Assembly: GCA_014607495.2 (NCBI GenBank)
Contig: CP053169.1
Location: forward strand, 9,982,001 to 10,046,000
Source of the DNA: Carposina sasakii
Lineage: Eukaryota > Arthropoda > Insecta > Lepidoptera > Carposinidae
Reading direction: 5' to 3'
Length of the DNA: 64,000 nucleotides
The notes under the pieces are model-generated. The model was given only the letters and a program-made list of their open reading frames with translations. It was not told the DNA's origin and searched no databases. A program made the position numbers and the translations under genes. The first letter of the stretch is position 1. The number at the start of each line of letters is the position of its first letter. Below, piece after piece: positions 12,355 to 27,200 of the stretch.

Positions 12355-12570
12355 CTAGTGAACGCCCGCGACTCCGTCCGCGTGGACTGCAGAAAAAATA
12401 AAATGTCGAAATTATCCAGGATAAAAACATTTTCCCGGGATAAAAAGTAGCCCATATGTTAAGTGGGATCTGTCACAATATATTCCTGAAAACTACATCG
12501 AAATCGGTCCAGCCGTTTCTGAGATTAGCGTGCACAAACATCGATCCGTTATAATTTTATTATTCGAGTA
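12355..12570 (-). mobile_element. Helitron-like repeat (GCCCGCGACTCCGTCCGCGTGG)
   Basis: CGCGACTCCGTCCGCGTGG, AATGTCGAAATTATCC and CCGTTTCTGAGATTAGCGTG occur in the same order at 26275-26460, 30174-30362, 35775-35970 and 58022-58335 (either strand), with short pieces at 39110-39180 and 56690-56820. This layout is typical of lepidopteran non-autonomous Helitrons; class is from memory. Confidence 0.55.
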
Positions 12571-12589
12571 TGTATAGATTTTCCTACCC

Positions 12590-12700
12590 ATATCACATAA
12601 TTTACGAGGTCGGCGCAATATGATTTCTTTGGATTTGGAGCTTGTTTTACGACCGGTTGCCTGCCTGACACCGACCCTAATAATTAAATATCTAAGTGTC
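12590..12700 (+). repeat. RTE-type LINE fragment
   Basis: GGTCGGCGCAATATG and GGTTGCCTGCCTGACACCGA recur at 29041-29130 and near the reverse transcriptase fragment at 28490-28935. Confidence 0.5.
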
Positions 12701-12764
12701 ATTTTTTAGAAAATCCGTAAACGAAATAAATTCAGTGACAAATACAGGTCAGGGACTGGGATCG

Positions 12765-12900
12765 AACATATACCGGTCAGCACCCGTATGATGAATTTGG
12801 TGAGAGCGAGATATCTCACTTTTAAACGTCAAACTCACAGGCCTATAAATACTAGATAAACTAAGTGTATGTACTTTGCATGTGGGTGAATTTCCCAGGT
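12765..12900. repeat. piece of the ATGATGAATTTGGTGAGAGCGAG repeat
   Basis: CACCCGTATGATGAATTTGG and CTCACTTTTAAACGTCAAA match the inverted-repeat element at 47440-47868 and the copy at 15860-16076. Confidence 0.65.
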
Positions 12901-12959
12901 ACGTTTTTAGCGCGGCGTGGATGAAAATCGTAGTGGAAAGTGCAAAATGCACATTTATT

Positions 12960-15855
12960 AATTTTTTTTCATTAAGTTCAGACAGTGATCTAGACTAACG
13001 TTTAAAACTTAAGACCAAAATCTATTTGTTTACGCATTATAAAATTTTCAAAGGCTCTAAATCTAATTGCGGTGCTATGTCCCCAATTCATTTGCAAAAA
13101 TAAATTTGGCTATTTAAATTTTCGGGTGAATTAATTTAACAGAATACATATATATTTTAAAAATACATTAAATAACACTATTATTTACACCATTAACAGT
13201 AATTTAACTTAACCCTGTAGTACCTGTAACAGCTTTTTAAAAATGTCCCGCGGAAAAAGTCAATAACGCTGGCGCATTTTGAACATTACACTATTTCATC
13301 ATAATGAATGAGATAGATGCTAAGCTATCTTTCCCCGCACTGCTCTGTCAAGCCATCGTATACCAAGTACAAGGATGTTTGATACACTGAACAGTTTTCC
13401 CGCCAAAAACGTAAGTATAACCTGCGGTGGCGCAGGAATACAAATTTATCATATAACGGTGTCATGTGTATTTAAAAAACTAAAAAGCTGTTTAAAAAGA
13501 AATTTTACAGATGATTAAAGATTAGATGTATCGACGTAATTGCAAATGAATTATTACAATTAGAATAATAGTGTCCGTTATAATTTGAAATTTGTTACTT
13601 AATTCTAAGTACGGTGTCGCAACTCCAGTGGCTCCGGTGGCAAAAAAGAGGGCCACCGTAATATAATAATGTCACCGTAATTGATATTTTGTCTTTTTGT
13701 ATACAGGATGACTGGAAAACGGGTATTATTTCTACTGAGATGTAAAAGTACAGCCCATTTTCTACCTTCATGGGTAGGAAGACCCATTAAAAAAATTACG
13801 GCTTCAGGGTTATGCCCCATTTTGTAATGTTTTTAAAATCACCTTATTATTAAATGGAAATGCATAAAAAACTAAAATACGTGTATATTTCAGTAATTCA
13901 ACTAGATAAATAAATAATCATTGGAGACAAAACAACAGACATCAACTTGGCATTGTCAAAGTACAATTACCAAAAGGTTTATAATTTTTTTCCTGATTCT
14001 TTCCTATTCATTCAAAATAATGATTTCACGTAATTCGCACACTTAATTAAACTAAATTCAAAAGGTATAGTTATGAAAAAGCTTACCAACAGCTGACTAA
14101 TAAGAATTTTAAAAGTGCTATCCTATGGCGCGACAACCTTTTTTAACAAGTAACCTAAGTTTGTAGTCAAATTTAAAAAATACAAAGGTGATGAACTGAC
14201 ATTATAACATATATATTATAGCATAGGAATCTTACTGCTATCCAAAGGCCTTTTCATGATGCAGTTCAACTCGAATCGAGGTCATACCGCCACCTCCATC
14301 TCGTCTTACTCCTACCCCAGGCAGCCGCTCTGTAGCATCCAGCCAGTTGCACTGTTCGTCTATCTTTCGGTGTCTAAACGACTAACATGGCCGGCACTTT
14401 TACTGTCCAGTTCCTTTTTGGTAGGCGATTAGCATACCTAATGGTGTTCTTGATGCAGTCTGAGTACAGTAGGTCAATCGATAGACAGCATAAGCACACA
14501 TATCGACAAGTAGACGTTATAAGATCATAGGAAGGGAACCGTTCCTAAATGAACTAAGTTCTTCCAGGCACTTAAGATTCATCTCTCAATATTAATAGAT
14601 GACCAATAAGAATGTAATATTTTTCTGAGTCCTGACTGTTCTCAGAAAAAAATATCTATATATTGAATGTTCTACTGGCCTAGTAGGTGTACTCATGCAC
14701 ATAATTATTATCTACTTCAATCCCACGTTTTGTGATATTGATTATGACTTGGCCTTCGGTTCAAACTAAAGGAAACTACCCAAAATTGCTACTATAAACC
14801 CGAGTAACTTTGCGATAAACCCGAGTAGCTTGAACAAGTACGCCTGATGATAACAGAAGAGTTCTACATTCTACTTGCCTCAATATAACACTGCTATAGG
14901 CTGTAGCGCCACGGAATGTATTTTTTGAAACCTATATTGGTCAGCTGCTAGTAAGCTTTCTCATAATAAATTACACCTTTTTGGGTAGCTTATTAAATAA
15001 GGAATTTAGTTTGATAAAGGGTACGCATGACGCAGTATATTATTTTGAAAGAGTAGGGGCTTAATTGGCAAAAACATTTAACAAATTTTGCTTGACCATT
15101 CCATGTTGATAGATTTTTGGGAGGTCAAAGTATAAAATGTGATTTATTTCTTTAAATACCATTCTACTCATCTAAAAGGAGATTTAAAAAAAATAATAAA
15201 ATGTCATATCTCCGACACTGTGAATTTCCGGATGGGGTGTTCCTTATATATAAAGGTAGCTAACGAGGTGCACTTTCAAATGTGAAAAGAAATGATCCTT
15301 ATTTCTGGTTTTCGAAGATTTTTACGTACATATAAATAAATACGGCTAGGTTCCTGAAATGGTGTAGTCAGAACTGCGAGATCTTATAGGAGATACCATG
15401 GCCACTACGTTTTATGCTAAGAAAAAAGTCACTAGGAAGCATTTTAAAGTATGTAATAAAATATTTCCCTAACTGTTAACGTGTTCCTTAAATTTGTTAT
15501 CATAGTTTCTAAGCTATAATCATGATGATAAACATTATTACCAACTAATAAACGAAAAATTTAAAGTTTTCATATTCTTATAAAATAAATAAATAGGTAA
15601 TTCGTATGATGTTCTCCTGTATTTATAATTCCGCTGGTTGTAATAAATTTCAGTGGAGAGATTAACAATTTCGGTGGTTTGATAATAATATCGGTGGCGA
15701 TTGAAATTTTTAAATGCAGATATCACAAGAAATAATACGTTTTTAAAAATGTGTACCATATGACTGAATATTATATATTTTTAGCTATTACTTCGATTAC
15801 AAAAAAGTTATAGAAAGTGGATATAAAATTTCGCCAGCGTAATTAGTCAAAAATC
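12960..15855. other. 2.9 kb without a recognised gene
   Basis: Mostly AT-rich. About 14280-14390 on the minus strand reads RSKTRWRWRYDLDS, resembling the C-terminal tail of LINE reverse transcriptases, with stops. Nothing else was recognised. Confidence 0.4.
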
Positions 15856-15859
15856 GAGG

Positions 15860-16240
15860 TTGTTGAAATTCACCCATGTGTAAGTAGACTTAAGAATTAG
15901 AATAGACACTCGTTCCGAGCCTGGACTGAAGGAATTAGGGCTGATAGAAGTGGTTTGCAATCCCTTTTTACACTCTAGTAGAAACACTTGCCTTGTCTAG
16001 TTATTACTTAGCTCTGTGAATTTGACGTTTAAAAGTGAGACATCTCGCTCTCACCAAATTCATCATACGCGTGCTGGAAGGGGACTGATGTAGCGCAGCC
16101 ATCTACAGGACGCAAATAGAACTACAAATCCTAGAACGCGATATCGAAGTTTCTCACAATATGAGCCAAATAACACTAGCGGTCCGGTGGGGCCGGAAGC
16201 GCTTCCCTTTTCACCATCCCCACACCTTCTAACTGGAAAG
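15860..16240. repeat. inverted-repeat element half plus LINE-like 3' piece
   Basis: 16018-16076 is the AAACGTCAAATTCACAG-type end (reverse). 16080-16240 (GATGTAGCGCAGCCATCTAC, GGGGCCGGAAGCGCTTCCC) resembles 63800-63940 in part, so it is a second repeat family. Confidence 0.55.
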
Positions 16241-16359
16241 CGCACCACTTAACCATCACAATAGAATAAATAACGGATATATGCAATCGTTAAGAAGTAC
16301 ATGATGTGTGATTTCTCGCGATAGTATGAGAAACGGTGTGGTAATAATTATATGTACAG

Positions 16360-18244
16360 TTAAAACATACCTTCATTCTCGTCCTCTTCCGCCAGCCACT
16401 TCTGTATTTCAGCGTGATACATCCTCCTCTGCAGGACCTCTTTCGTTCTTGGACGAGACCCGATAAATGTCACTTCCACCTACATATATAGCAACAATAC
16501 AGGATGATTTTTGGTCGTCAACGTTCCCGAAAACTACGGAATCTCCTCATCATCACGATCATTTTTCTCCATAGAAGCATGGAAGTGTCTGGTTTCCAAA
16601 ATATTAGGGTCCAAAGTTGAGTAAATAGACTGCGTTTTTCTGCATAAATGCACATAGACGCGCGTAGCAGGATTTTTTCACGAAAAATAATTAATATATG
16701 TCTATAAAAAAACTAACATAAACACTAGACACTATAAATTTCGCACGATCAAGGAATTTAAATTTTTTTTTCAAAAAAAAATATTTTTTTTCCCAGCATT
16801 TTTTTTGGCATAAACTTACTTTATTTTATGTATAGAATACGTACCCTTCGTTAAAGGTGGTCACAAAAAAACATCCTGTATATAGGTATTATGAGAAGAT
16901 TCTTTCCAAAAAAAGGTACCTAAGTTTTTTTCAATGGCCAGGTCCGTTTTCTTTAATTAATTCAATATTCTATGTTAGTTATACAGGGTGTATGTGACAG
17001 CCAGGCAAATACTGAGATACTGAACAAGTACTTACCATTGTTTTGAGTTCATACGACAGTGTTATTACTCGCAGAAAATAAATATTTGATTTGATTATCC
17101 GCAATGTTTTGCTTTCCGCGCCAATTGTATCGGGCGATCCTGGTGACTAGTTAAATGGGCTTATTGCTGTTTTTTTTTATCACTTGTGACTATCCTTTGG
17201 GGTTGATCAGTTAATTGAACTTTTTTTTGAAAATCATCCATGGGTCAAAATGTTGTTGTTAAGTAATTATTTAAGGCCTACTTAAACGAACCACACAATT
17301 GTTTTCTCGAGAAAATGTAAAATTAGTCGGAAAATTTTGAAATTTTCCTGCGAAAATTTTCACTGATTTTCATCTCAGAATCATGGTCTGAAGTCACCAT
17401 ATCAATATTTGCCTGGCTGTCACAAACACCCTGTATACAGGATGTTTTTTCGTTGCCACCCTTAACGATATACATCAAATAAAGTGAGATTATGCCAAAA
17501 AAAAATATTTTTTTTATTGCTTGATCGGGCGAAATTTATAGTGTTCAGTGTTTATGCTAGTTTTTTAAGAGACAGATATTAATTATTTCTCGTGAAAAAA
17601 TCTTGATACACACTTCCCAGGTATGCTTCCATGGAGAAAAATGATCATGATGATGAGGAGATTCCGTAGTTTTCGGGAACGTTGACGACCAAAAATCACC
17701 ATGTATGCCGTGTTATTATAAAATATTCGATTCACACTCGGGTGAAGAATTTTTTCCATTTCTTTATTAATAATTTTATAAAATAACTATCTGACGCCCG
17801 CGTGTGTTTTTAAATGTCTTTTATGCTGCTCTGGGAGTGAATAAAAAACGTATAATACTACAGCTGCTTCTCTTCCCGGGCATACTGTACAAGTCAGTAG
17901 AGGGACAAGAGGGTCTTGGTGTTTTGTAGGCGATGGACTGACCACCTGTCACTACTAACCGAACTTGTACATCTCAACTACACCCTCAAAATTGGTCAGA
18001 AGTGGCACCAATGTGGTCCTATGGGCCCTTGGTGCTCTGCCTACCCCGTAAGGGATAAAGGCGTGATTGTATGTTTGTATGTAACTTTTCGTATTTCGCT
18101 GTCGATATTGCCGAAGATTAGTTTCTATTCTACTCACCCCCGGAGGTAGATGCGGTCTGAGTTCCTCCGCCAGGTCTCCGCTGGCCCCGAGGCGCTGAGC
18201 CTCCTCCCAGCTCGTGTGAACCTCTTCGTGAAGTAACTTCTCCT
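16360..18244 (-). CDS. TPC1: TPC1 exons 15-16 (C-terminal cytosolic tail)
   Basis: Exon 15 (18138-18244) reads [19 protein letters not shown], matching the acidic coiled segment after IIS6. Exon 16 (16371-16479) reads [19 protein letters not shown], then [17 protein letters not shown], matching human [22 protein letters not shown]. After exon 16 either the donor GTATGT at 16369-16370 is used, with an unseen last exon, or translation runs three more codons to TAA. Confidence 0.88.
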
Positions 18245-21200
18245 CTGAAATATATTACGACATTATTAAATTATTATTATTATCTATGTATTTATATATC
18301 ATTGCTTGTACCCACGATACAAGACCTCGGGAATCTGAGTGTGGAACTAGCTTAACGTGTTGTCAAGTGTTGTGAACATTTATTTCGTTCATAAATAACG
18401 AAAAATACAAAATTCCTGAAATTGTAAAATAAAAAAAAAATATCTTTAGAAACGTTTCATTAGAATAACTCGCTATGCCTGATTTCAGGACTAACAATTT
18501 TTGCATGCAGTGATACAGATAATGTAGTCATACACATACACATAGTAACTAGCGCCATCATCCGAAGAAACTATTTGCTCTCTACTAACCGTCCCTCTTG
18601 GTTGTGCTACGTTTGTACTGGATTCTGAACCGGAACGCTTCCAGCACGCTTGCCACTACTATCGTCAGTACCACCATCGTGAATAGATAGAACACCTGCA
18701 GAATAAAATATAAGCTAAATTAAGAGTCAACGTAAAATTTAAGTCAGTCCCCTTATTACCTAAGTAGCAAAAGCAAAGCGATAGCGAATATTGTACGAAA
18801 ATCGCTGATTGCCTGTCAAATTCGTATTACGTAAAATTGAATTTCAAAGGAAAGTTCAAGGCGAATATTGTACAATTTTCGCTATCGCATCGCTTTGGCT
18901 CTGCTATTGCAAATTAGATAATCAGCCCCCCCTAGCATGACCACGCATCATGGATATCGCATCGTACGATATGATATCGTCTCTATACAAAATTCAACAT
19001 GGCGGCTATGCTTATCGTATTTAGACAGGCTAAATGTCAATAAATCGGCCCCCATATTACGTAAAAGCAAAGCCGAACCCGCGCGATCGCGATAATCTCG
19101 AGTGTGTGTGTGCTTGGGCGAATTGCGGAACGCGGGAGGACGCCGAACGCTCGTTGCGCGCACACACACACTCGAGATTATCACGATCGCGCGGCTTCGG
19201 CTTTGCTATTGCTTTTACGTAATCAGGGGGCGGTTTATCATATCGTGTTTCGCATGTCATGCTACTTGTGCAGGGCATTCTCTCACGCGATAAGCTGACA
19301 ACTTGTCATGAATCACTACATACCTATTATAAAACAAAGTCGTTTCCCGTTGTCTGTCTGTCCCTATGTATGCTTAGATCTTTTGAACTACTTATGTAAC
19401 GGATTTTGATGCAGTTCTATTTAAATAGATAGAGTGATTCAAGAAGAAGGTATATATGTATAGTACCTATCAGCATAGTACCCGTGCGAAGCCGGGGCGG
19501 GTCGCTAGTTAAGAATATATCAGTTTACTTACCATAAAGTAAATCCTGCTAAACTGCCCAGCGACCGTCGCGTACGCATTCATCAATATAAACCAGTTGT
19601 TGACTACAGTCAGCTCGAAAAGTGTCACGCCACTTGTCAGGAGGTTCTCAAAGTTGTTCAGATAGTAATAGCCGAGGGCGGTCGAACTGTTTGAGGACCA
19701 CTTGTAGAAGTCTTCCACGGTTGTGTTGCTGGAATTGGACGGAATTTATATACAGGATGATTTTTGGTCGTCAACGTTCCCGAAAACTACGGAATCTCCT
19801 CATCATCACGATCATTTTTCTCCATGGAAGCATACCTGGGAAGTGTCTGATTTCCAAAATATTAGGGTCCAAAGTTGAGTAAATAGACTGCGTTTTTCTG
19901 CATAAATGCACATAGACGCGCGTAGCAGGATTTTTTCACGAAAAATAATTAATATCTGTCTATAAAAAAACTAACATAAACACTAGACACTATAAATTTC
20001 GCACGATCAAGGAATTTAATTTTTTTTTTTCCCAGCATTTTTTTTGGCATAAACTTACTTTATTTCATGTATAGAGTACGTACCCTTCGTTAAAGGTGGC
20101 CACAAAAAAACATCCTGTATGTGAAAACGTAGTAATGTGATACGTAAGTGCATATTACATGATTGTACTAATGCGGCCCCCTGTAACGTAAAAGCAATAG
20201 CAAAGCCGAAGCCGCGCGACCGCGATAATCTCGAGTATGTGTGTGCTTGGGCGAGGTGCGGGGCGCGGGAGGACGCCGAGCGCTCGTTGCGCGCACGAGA
20301 TTATCGCGATCGCGCGACTTTCGGCTTTGCTATTGCTTTTACGTAATCAGGGGGTGGAGCTTCACTAGAATACATCAGCGGCATTTCCTTAAATGCAAGT
20401 CGTAAGAAGTCAACTAACTCACACGCGTGCTCTCAGATGATGAGCTAGTAATTTGTCACTAATCTCTTCCATCAAGCCTCGTTATGCCAAACATAGCTGT
20501 AGGACATCCATCGCGATATTGTAGTTCTGGCTATTGGCATTTTGGAAACACAAACCGTAAGTACCTATAATGTACCTAACGTTACCTGTCCTTAATGATC
20601 CAGCGGCTCCACCTACCCCATTTTCGTAATAAAATGGAAAAAAGTTTCGGTTTAAAAAACCTGTTTTTAAAACAAGCTTTTATTATTTGTTAATAAAATG
20701 AACTGATCAAACAAACGAGCCCAAACTCGATGTGGTTGCGTCGTTAAATTAGTGAGTTCCTATGGCCACCTTCCAGCTCCATCATCAGATCAGCTCTATG
20801 TTATAATAATATTGCATTGTCATCCGATTTATACATGCATGCAGAATTTCGGCCGAATCGGAAACCAGGAAGTGGGTCAAATTTAACTTACAATATTTGC
20901 TTACAGACAACGGGACAGTCAAACTAAGTTAAAGCTTATAATAATATACTGTTAGATGTGAAGAGGAGGGTACGTACGTACGTACCACTGCGAATACTAT
21001 ACAGGGTGATTTTTGGTCGTCAACGTTCCCGAAAACTACGGAATCTCCTCATCATCACGATCATTTTTCTCCATGGAAGCATACCTGGGAAGTGTCTGGT
21101 TTCCAAAATATTAGGGTCCAAATTTGAGTAAACAGACTGCGTTTTTCTGCATAAATGCACATAGACGCGCGTAGCAGGATTTTTTTTCACGAAAAATAAT

Positions 21201-24200
21201 TAATATCTGTCTATAAAAAAACTAACATAAACACTAGACACTATAAATTTCGCACAGTCAAGGAAATTTAAAAAAAATTTTCAAAAAAAATTTTTTTTTT
21301 CCTAGCATTTTTTTTGGCATAAACTTACTTTATTTCATGTATAGAATACGTACCCACACGTACGTAAGGTGGCCACAAAAAAACATCATGTATAAACGCC
21401 AAAATGCCGTTTCCCGAGTTCACCACAGAACACTATACTGGGTGTAAAAAACAACTTTGTTCTTTTAATATCTCGTATTCTTTGTAACATCACGATCATT
21501 TTTTTCTATGGAAGCACCCCTGGGAAACCACGGGTTTCCAAGATATTGAGGTCCAAAGTTACATGAATATCAGCATTTTTTTTAAATAAATCCATCTGGA
21601 AACAGTTAACATTTTTTTTAAAGACACCATAGGTATTAATATTTAAAAATGTTAGTTTTGTAGGTACATTTGTTCAATCGAATACATTGCTTGCAATAAA
21701 ATTTTAAGAAATAAAATCGAAAAAAAATTCTTTTCGTTTCCCAGGGTTGGTTCCATAGAAAAAAAAATTATCGTTACGTTACAAAGAATACTAGGTATTA
21801 AAATAACAACGTTGTCTTTTTACACCCAGTATACTCTAGGAGTTCACTCAAAGAATATACTACTCTCTAACGAGAGTTCACTCTTTTGACAGCCGTCGGA
21901 CGAGGCCCACGTTTTTTGCTCATTACCTTGCGTTTTGTTATTTTTGTTTATAATTTTGTATTAACAGTTTTCGTTTATTTCTGTTAGATTAATAAATTGT
22001 TTTTTTTTATTTGAACTCGCTTCTGATTACCAAAAATACTTACACACAGCAGTTCCTCAGCTCGTAGCCAGCAAACAGCTCCATCCCGACAATAGCGAAG
22101 AAGTAGTACATCACCAGCATCACACAGCCGGCTGACGACATCAGTGGAGACAGCAGTACGAGGGTACCAAACACGTCGCGGTAACGCTTCTTTAACTTGT
22201 AGAGACGAAGCAGTCTGGGGGAAATAAGTAGTGTTAAAACTATAATTTTGTTTCTCCCTCTTTTAATCGTCCTATCTCTTTATCTGCCAGTTGCCCAACC
22301 ACCGCGGTACTGACCCCGCGTCTCGACAAGTGAATTTTTGTGTGTGACAAACTGACCTACCCAAAGGAGTGCCCCTCATATACTCGTAAAAGTGAAGTAA
22401 CAGTGAAGAATACCTAAAAGTGGATTGAAGTGAAAAACCCCAAAACCCTACGAGAGATTCCGCGCGGAAGAAGAAAGAACAAAACCCCACAGGTACTTCT
22501 TTGACCTACCTATATTTTCTTCCCCCTTCCTAAACAGGTAGGTTAGTAAGATTTGAGATATAGGTATATGAAAGTAAGTAGGTATACCTAACACGCGCAA
22601 AACGACATACATACATAATACATAAAAAATCTCGTCTCTTTCCCAGAGGAGTAGGCAGAGATCACGGGTCTCCATTTGCTACGATCATGACACACCTCTT
22701 TTCGCTTTTATGATATTCTTCATGCACGCTCATCGGTTTAGGGTACTCTTGACCTGGCGCAGTAGATTAAGGTGTAATGCATTAGTATAAAAGAAATCAA
22801 ATTCCGCACTCGCTGCGCTCACTTCCCGTCTTATAAGCTCCTAAGGACGTACCGGCACTTACCAGACCAATCACTCGTTATGATCTTGTCTTTATCTAAG
22901 CACAATTTTCGTGCCGTAAAACAATTTCGTCATACATATTATTGGCATGATAGATAATAATCTAAAAGTATCGTTTTTAGTGCTTAGGTAGGTCTTTTTT
23001 TATTAGTACTTCACATTATGTTATATCGATTAGATTTAGGTAACACTTTGTAGTCGCTTGTTAGTTTCCTCTCGGCTTTTCAATGCTTTATTAGCTGTTA
23101 AAACTATAATTTGTCTCTCCCTCTTCTAATCGTTTTCTCTCTTTTCTCGCTGCAAGCGCCGCCGTCGGCGCTGAGTTTTTTATCTGACAGTTACCAAACC
23201 TGCGCGGCGCCGAGCTCGCGTCTCGAGAAGTGAATTTTCGTGTGTGACAAACCGACCTACCAAAAGGAGTGCCCCTAAACCTAAAAGTGGACTATAGTGA
23301 AGTAAAAAACCCCAGAACCCTACAAGAGATTCCGCGCGGAAGAAGAAAGAAGAGAAAACACCCAGGTTTGACATTACTTCTATTTTCACTTTGACGCGAC
23401 GCGACCCCCTAAATCCCTAAACATTAAATTTTCTTGGCCCAGCCCCTTCCCTAAACATTAGCATTTTTCTCAATGAACTCAATTCGGCACCCCACACCTC
23501 GCCCGTCACTTACAATTTATTTTCGCTATCACTTTACCATCGCTCTGCTTCTGCAAGTTACGTCATCAGTCAACCACTACACTTACCGGAGCGGTCTGAA
23601 CATGACAACAACAAACAGTCCGGGCGCCGCACTCAGCAGCGCCGCTCCAACCAGCGCCAGCAGTGTGACGCTCAGGTCGAACACATTCCATCCGCTCTGC
23701 AGGTATGTGGACAGACCCAGAGCTGTCATGCGCAGCATAGCTTCTACCAGGAATACTGGAAGACAACAGTTTTTTTTTACATTCTTGCTGCAATAAAGTA
23801 GTTGTAGTAGTAGTTGGTGTAGTTGGTAGTGGCCCTGCCTGCGACGCCATAGGTCCTGGGTTCGAATCCCGGTAGGTGCAAACATTGATGTGATTAATAT
23901 CGATGTTTGTTTCCGAGTCATGGATGTTTATATACTTATCTATGTATTTATATACCGTTGCTTAGTACCCACGACACAAGACCTTAGGGATCTTAGTGTG
24001 GGACTAGGTCAATGTGTTGTGAAGTGTGTGAATATTTATTTATTTATAAAGTGGTACCACAGTAGTGTAGTAGTTACCTACAAATCATATCATAATCATT
24101 ATACCGCACCGAATTTAGATACGTAATCTAACTTTTACCCACATTGCTGATTGATTTTTTATCTACATGGATGACATTTACGACTGTGCACATCTTATTC

Positions 24201-27200
24201 CTATTGTACTGTAATGTATTTTTCAACATTCATGCTCATAGAGTAGTACTTACCGCACCCATTTTGAATACGTAATGTATACCGACTTAACTAAGGTTTT
24301 ACTTTAATGTGTTTCATTGGGTCTTCTGAATTTTAATTGTGGTGCGTGTTTTGAGCACAGAACACTATATACTCGTTTTGAGTGAGAAACGGTTCAGTTC
24401 AGCACGCGCGGCGTTTCCAAACTATAATTTTGCATGCGCTCATATAAAAAAATATGTGAACTCCCATCTAAAAATGTCAGAAGCCGCCACTGCTCCAAAA
24501 TGTTGGGCAGAAGTGTCAAGTCAAGCATATTTTTCATACTTTACCGCACTTGTGATGTGTAAATTGTCATAAAAATAATCGCTATGCTATTAGACCATGG
24601 AAAATGATGCAATACTTACACAAAAATTATAAAACAAAATAAAAATTATATTTAAAAATACTAGCTGTAAGAGAGTAAGTTAGTTTGACCGGGCATTTTC
24701 CGCACATAGCCTCTATAGACGAGGCCATTGTACGTAAAGCGTAAGAGAGTATACTTACATGTAAGGAACAGCCAGGTGTCCCACGACGCACACAGAAGCA
24801 TGGCGCTGTCCTGCAGATCTCCTGCCGCCTGACACACGCGGAGCACCATCGATACTCCGTTACCGACTATTAGGGCGTCTGCAATGAAGTTGAATTTGCT
24901 ATACATGGTCATAGAGGAATAAGATGTAGACATAGAGTGCCAATGTCATACTAACAGTTTCGATGCACCATTAGACTTTGCGGTACCTCACAATTCCAGT
25001 CCTTGACACTTAGATTACATTACAATACTCGTTAGGACAAATTGCTCGAAGGACCAAAATGTACGGTCTGTGTCCGTACACGTATTATTAAGATGATAAT
25101 TGATAAGCTGTTTGATTGATAGTTAGCCAGTTTATTATAGAAGACACACTTTAGTTGATAAGGTATAATGCTATGCTAAGGACGCAACGATGTCTATCAG
25201 AGAACAGTCGAGACCGAACTAACTTATATTCCTATAAAATATCGCTGTGTCGCGGTAAACGCTGACACAAGCGGTTTGTACGGTTGCCGATGGCCCGTAC
25301 AGTTACAATACAAAAGTAATGTAGTACATTAGGTACTACGAGTATACATTACACTAATAGAATCTAAGTGTCAAGGACTGGAATTGTAAGGCACCGAAAA
25401 GGTTAATTAACCTTGATCTTAACAAAAATTACACCCGCGCTCTTCTATCTTTTCCCACCGAATCCATCTTATCAGTTATCAGCCCCCTGACCACGCATCG
25501 TGGATATCGTATCGTCCATATACAAAATTCAACATGGCGGCTATACTTATCGTATTTTGACAGACTAAATATCGATAAATCGGTTTAGCATATCGTGTTT
25601 CGCAGGTCATGCTACTTGGGCAGGATAAGCATACTCACAAATAAGGTATTCAAAATGCGGCCACCCGACAATTCTGCTCGCGACCCTGCCGACGGGCTCC
25701 AGCGGCCCCGCGGCGTACCACGGCGCGCGCGCAGCCTGCGCCGCCCAGCGCAACGCGAGCGCCTCGAACACGTTCGCGAACGCCGCCGCGTCCAGCGTGC
25801 CGCGACACGATGTCAGCTGCTTGTAGGTTAGGTACACGTCCAGCCCGCCTGAAGAGTAAATAGGTAATAAATAGCATACTTATTCCTGCGTGGGGGGGAT
25901 GTTTGGTTAGGACAATAGTGTCCTATCCACTAGTATAGCTAGTGGTATAGAATTGCTAACACATATATATATTGGCCGCGTGGTGCCGGCAGAGTAGAAT
26001 TCGTACCATCCCATGCCTGCCCGTGGGTATCGTACGAGGCGATTAAGGGTTTCCGGGAGGTGGGCAGCAGCGCCTCCCGTGCTGACAACATAGTCCGAAA
26101 ATCACACTGCGGTCACCAACCCGACTGCCCAGCGTGGTGACTATAGGCAAAACCCCCCTGTGGCAGCAGCCTTGTGGCGTGCCCTGGGGGAGGCCTACGT
26201 CCAGCAGTGGACTGCAATAGGCTGATGATGATATACCTATATTATACACCACACTGCTTCAAATCCTACTAATATGGATGGATGGATGAATGTTTGTTAC
26301 TCTTTCACGTAAAAACGGCTGGAGCGATTTTAATGAAATTTAGTATGGAGTTAGCTGACACCCTGGATTAACACATAGGCTACTTTTTATCCCGGATAAT
26401 TTCGACATTTTGTTTTTTCTGCAGTCCACGCGAACGAAGTCGAGGGCGTTTACTAATGCTTAAATATTAATAATACGCGTTTAATGTTTTAAACTTCAAC
26501 TAGAATAATCAGCATAATTAACCAATATATTCTAGTACCGGGGTTCCCAATTTTTTTTTGCCAAGGAACCCTAATTGATTATACTTTTCCTAATGGAACC
26601 CTACTTTGATAATTACTTCGGTGCGCGCGAACAACGTTGGTCACGGTACGTGTGATAATATTTTTACGGAACCCTTGCGGCCCTTTCACGGAACCCCAGG
26701 GTTCCGCGGACCACCTTTCGGGAACCGCTGCTCTAGCATATCGTTGAACGCCCTTCGGCCAGATGGACCGATGACTTGAAGAGGGCGGCTGGTAGTGACT
26801 GGATGGTCAAAACCGGAGATCGAGACGTGTGGCGGGAGGCCTACGGTTAGCATGTGTTGTGTACAATAGTGATGCCGATGAATATATGATAAGTATACTC
26901 ACTGTTTAGGGAAGGGGCTGGGCCAAGAAAATTAAATGTTTAGGGATTTAGGGGGGTCGCGTCGCGTCAAAATAGAAGTCCAAGAGTGTTAACTGGTTGG
27001 TTTCTCTTCTTTCTTCTTCCGCGCGGAATCTCTCGTAGGGTTCTGTTTTCCACTTCACTATAGTCCACTTCTAGGGTACAGGCACTCCAGTAGGTATGTC
27101 GGTTCGTCACTCACGAAAATTCACTTGTCGAGACGCGAGCTCGGTACCGCGATGGTTGGGCAACTGTCAGATAAAGAATTCAGCGCCGACGGCGCTCGCG

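Noticed and set aside
22043..22049. GTGTGT as the donor of TPC1 exon 12
   Set aside because: It breaks the frame with exon 13, whereas GTAAGT at 22043 keeps it.
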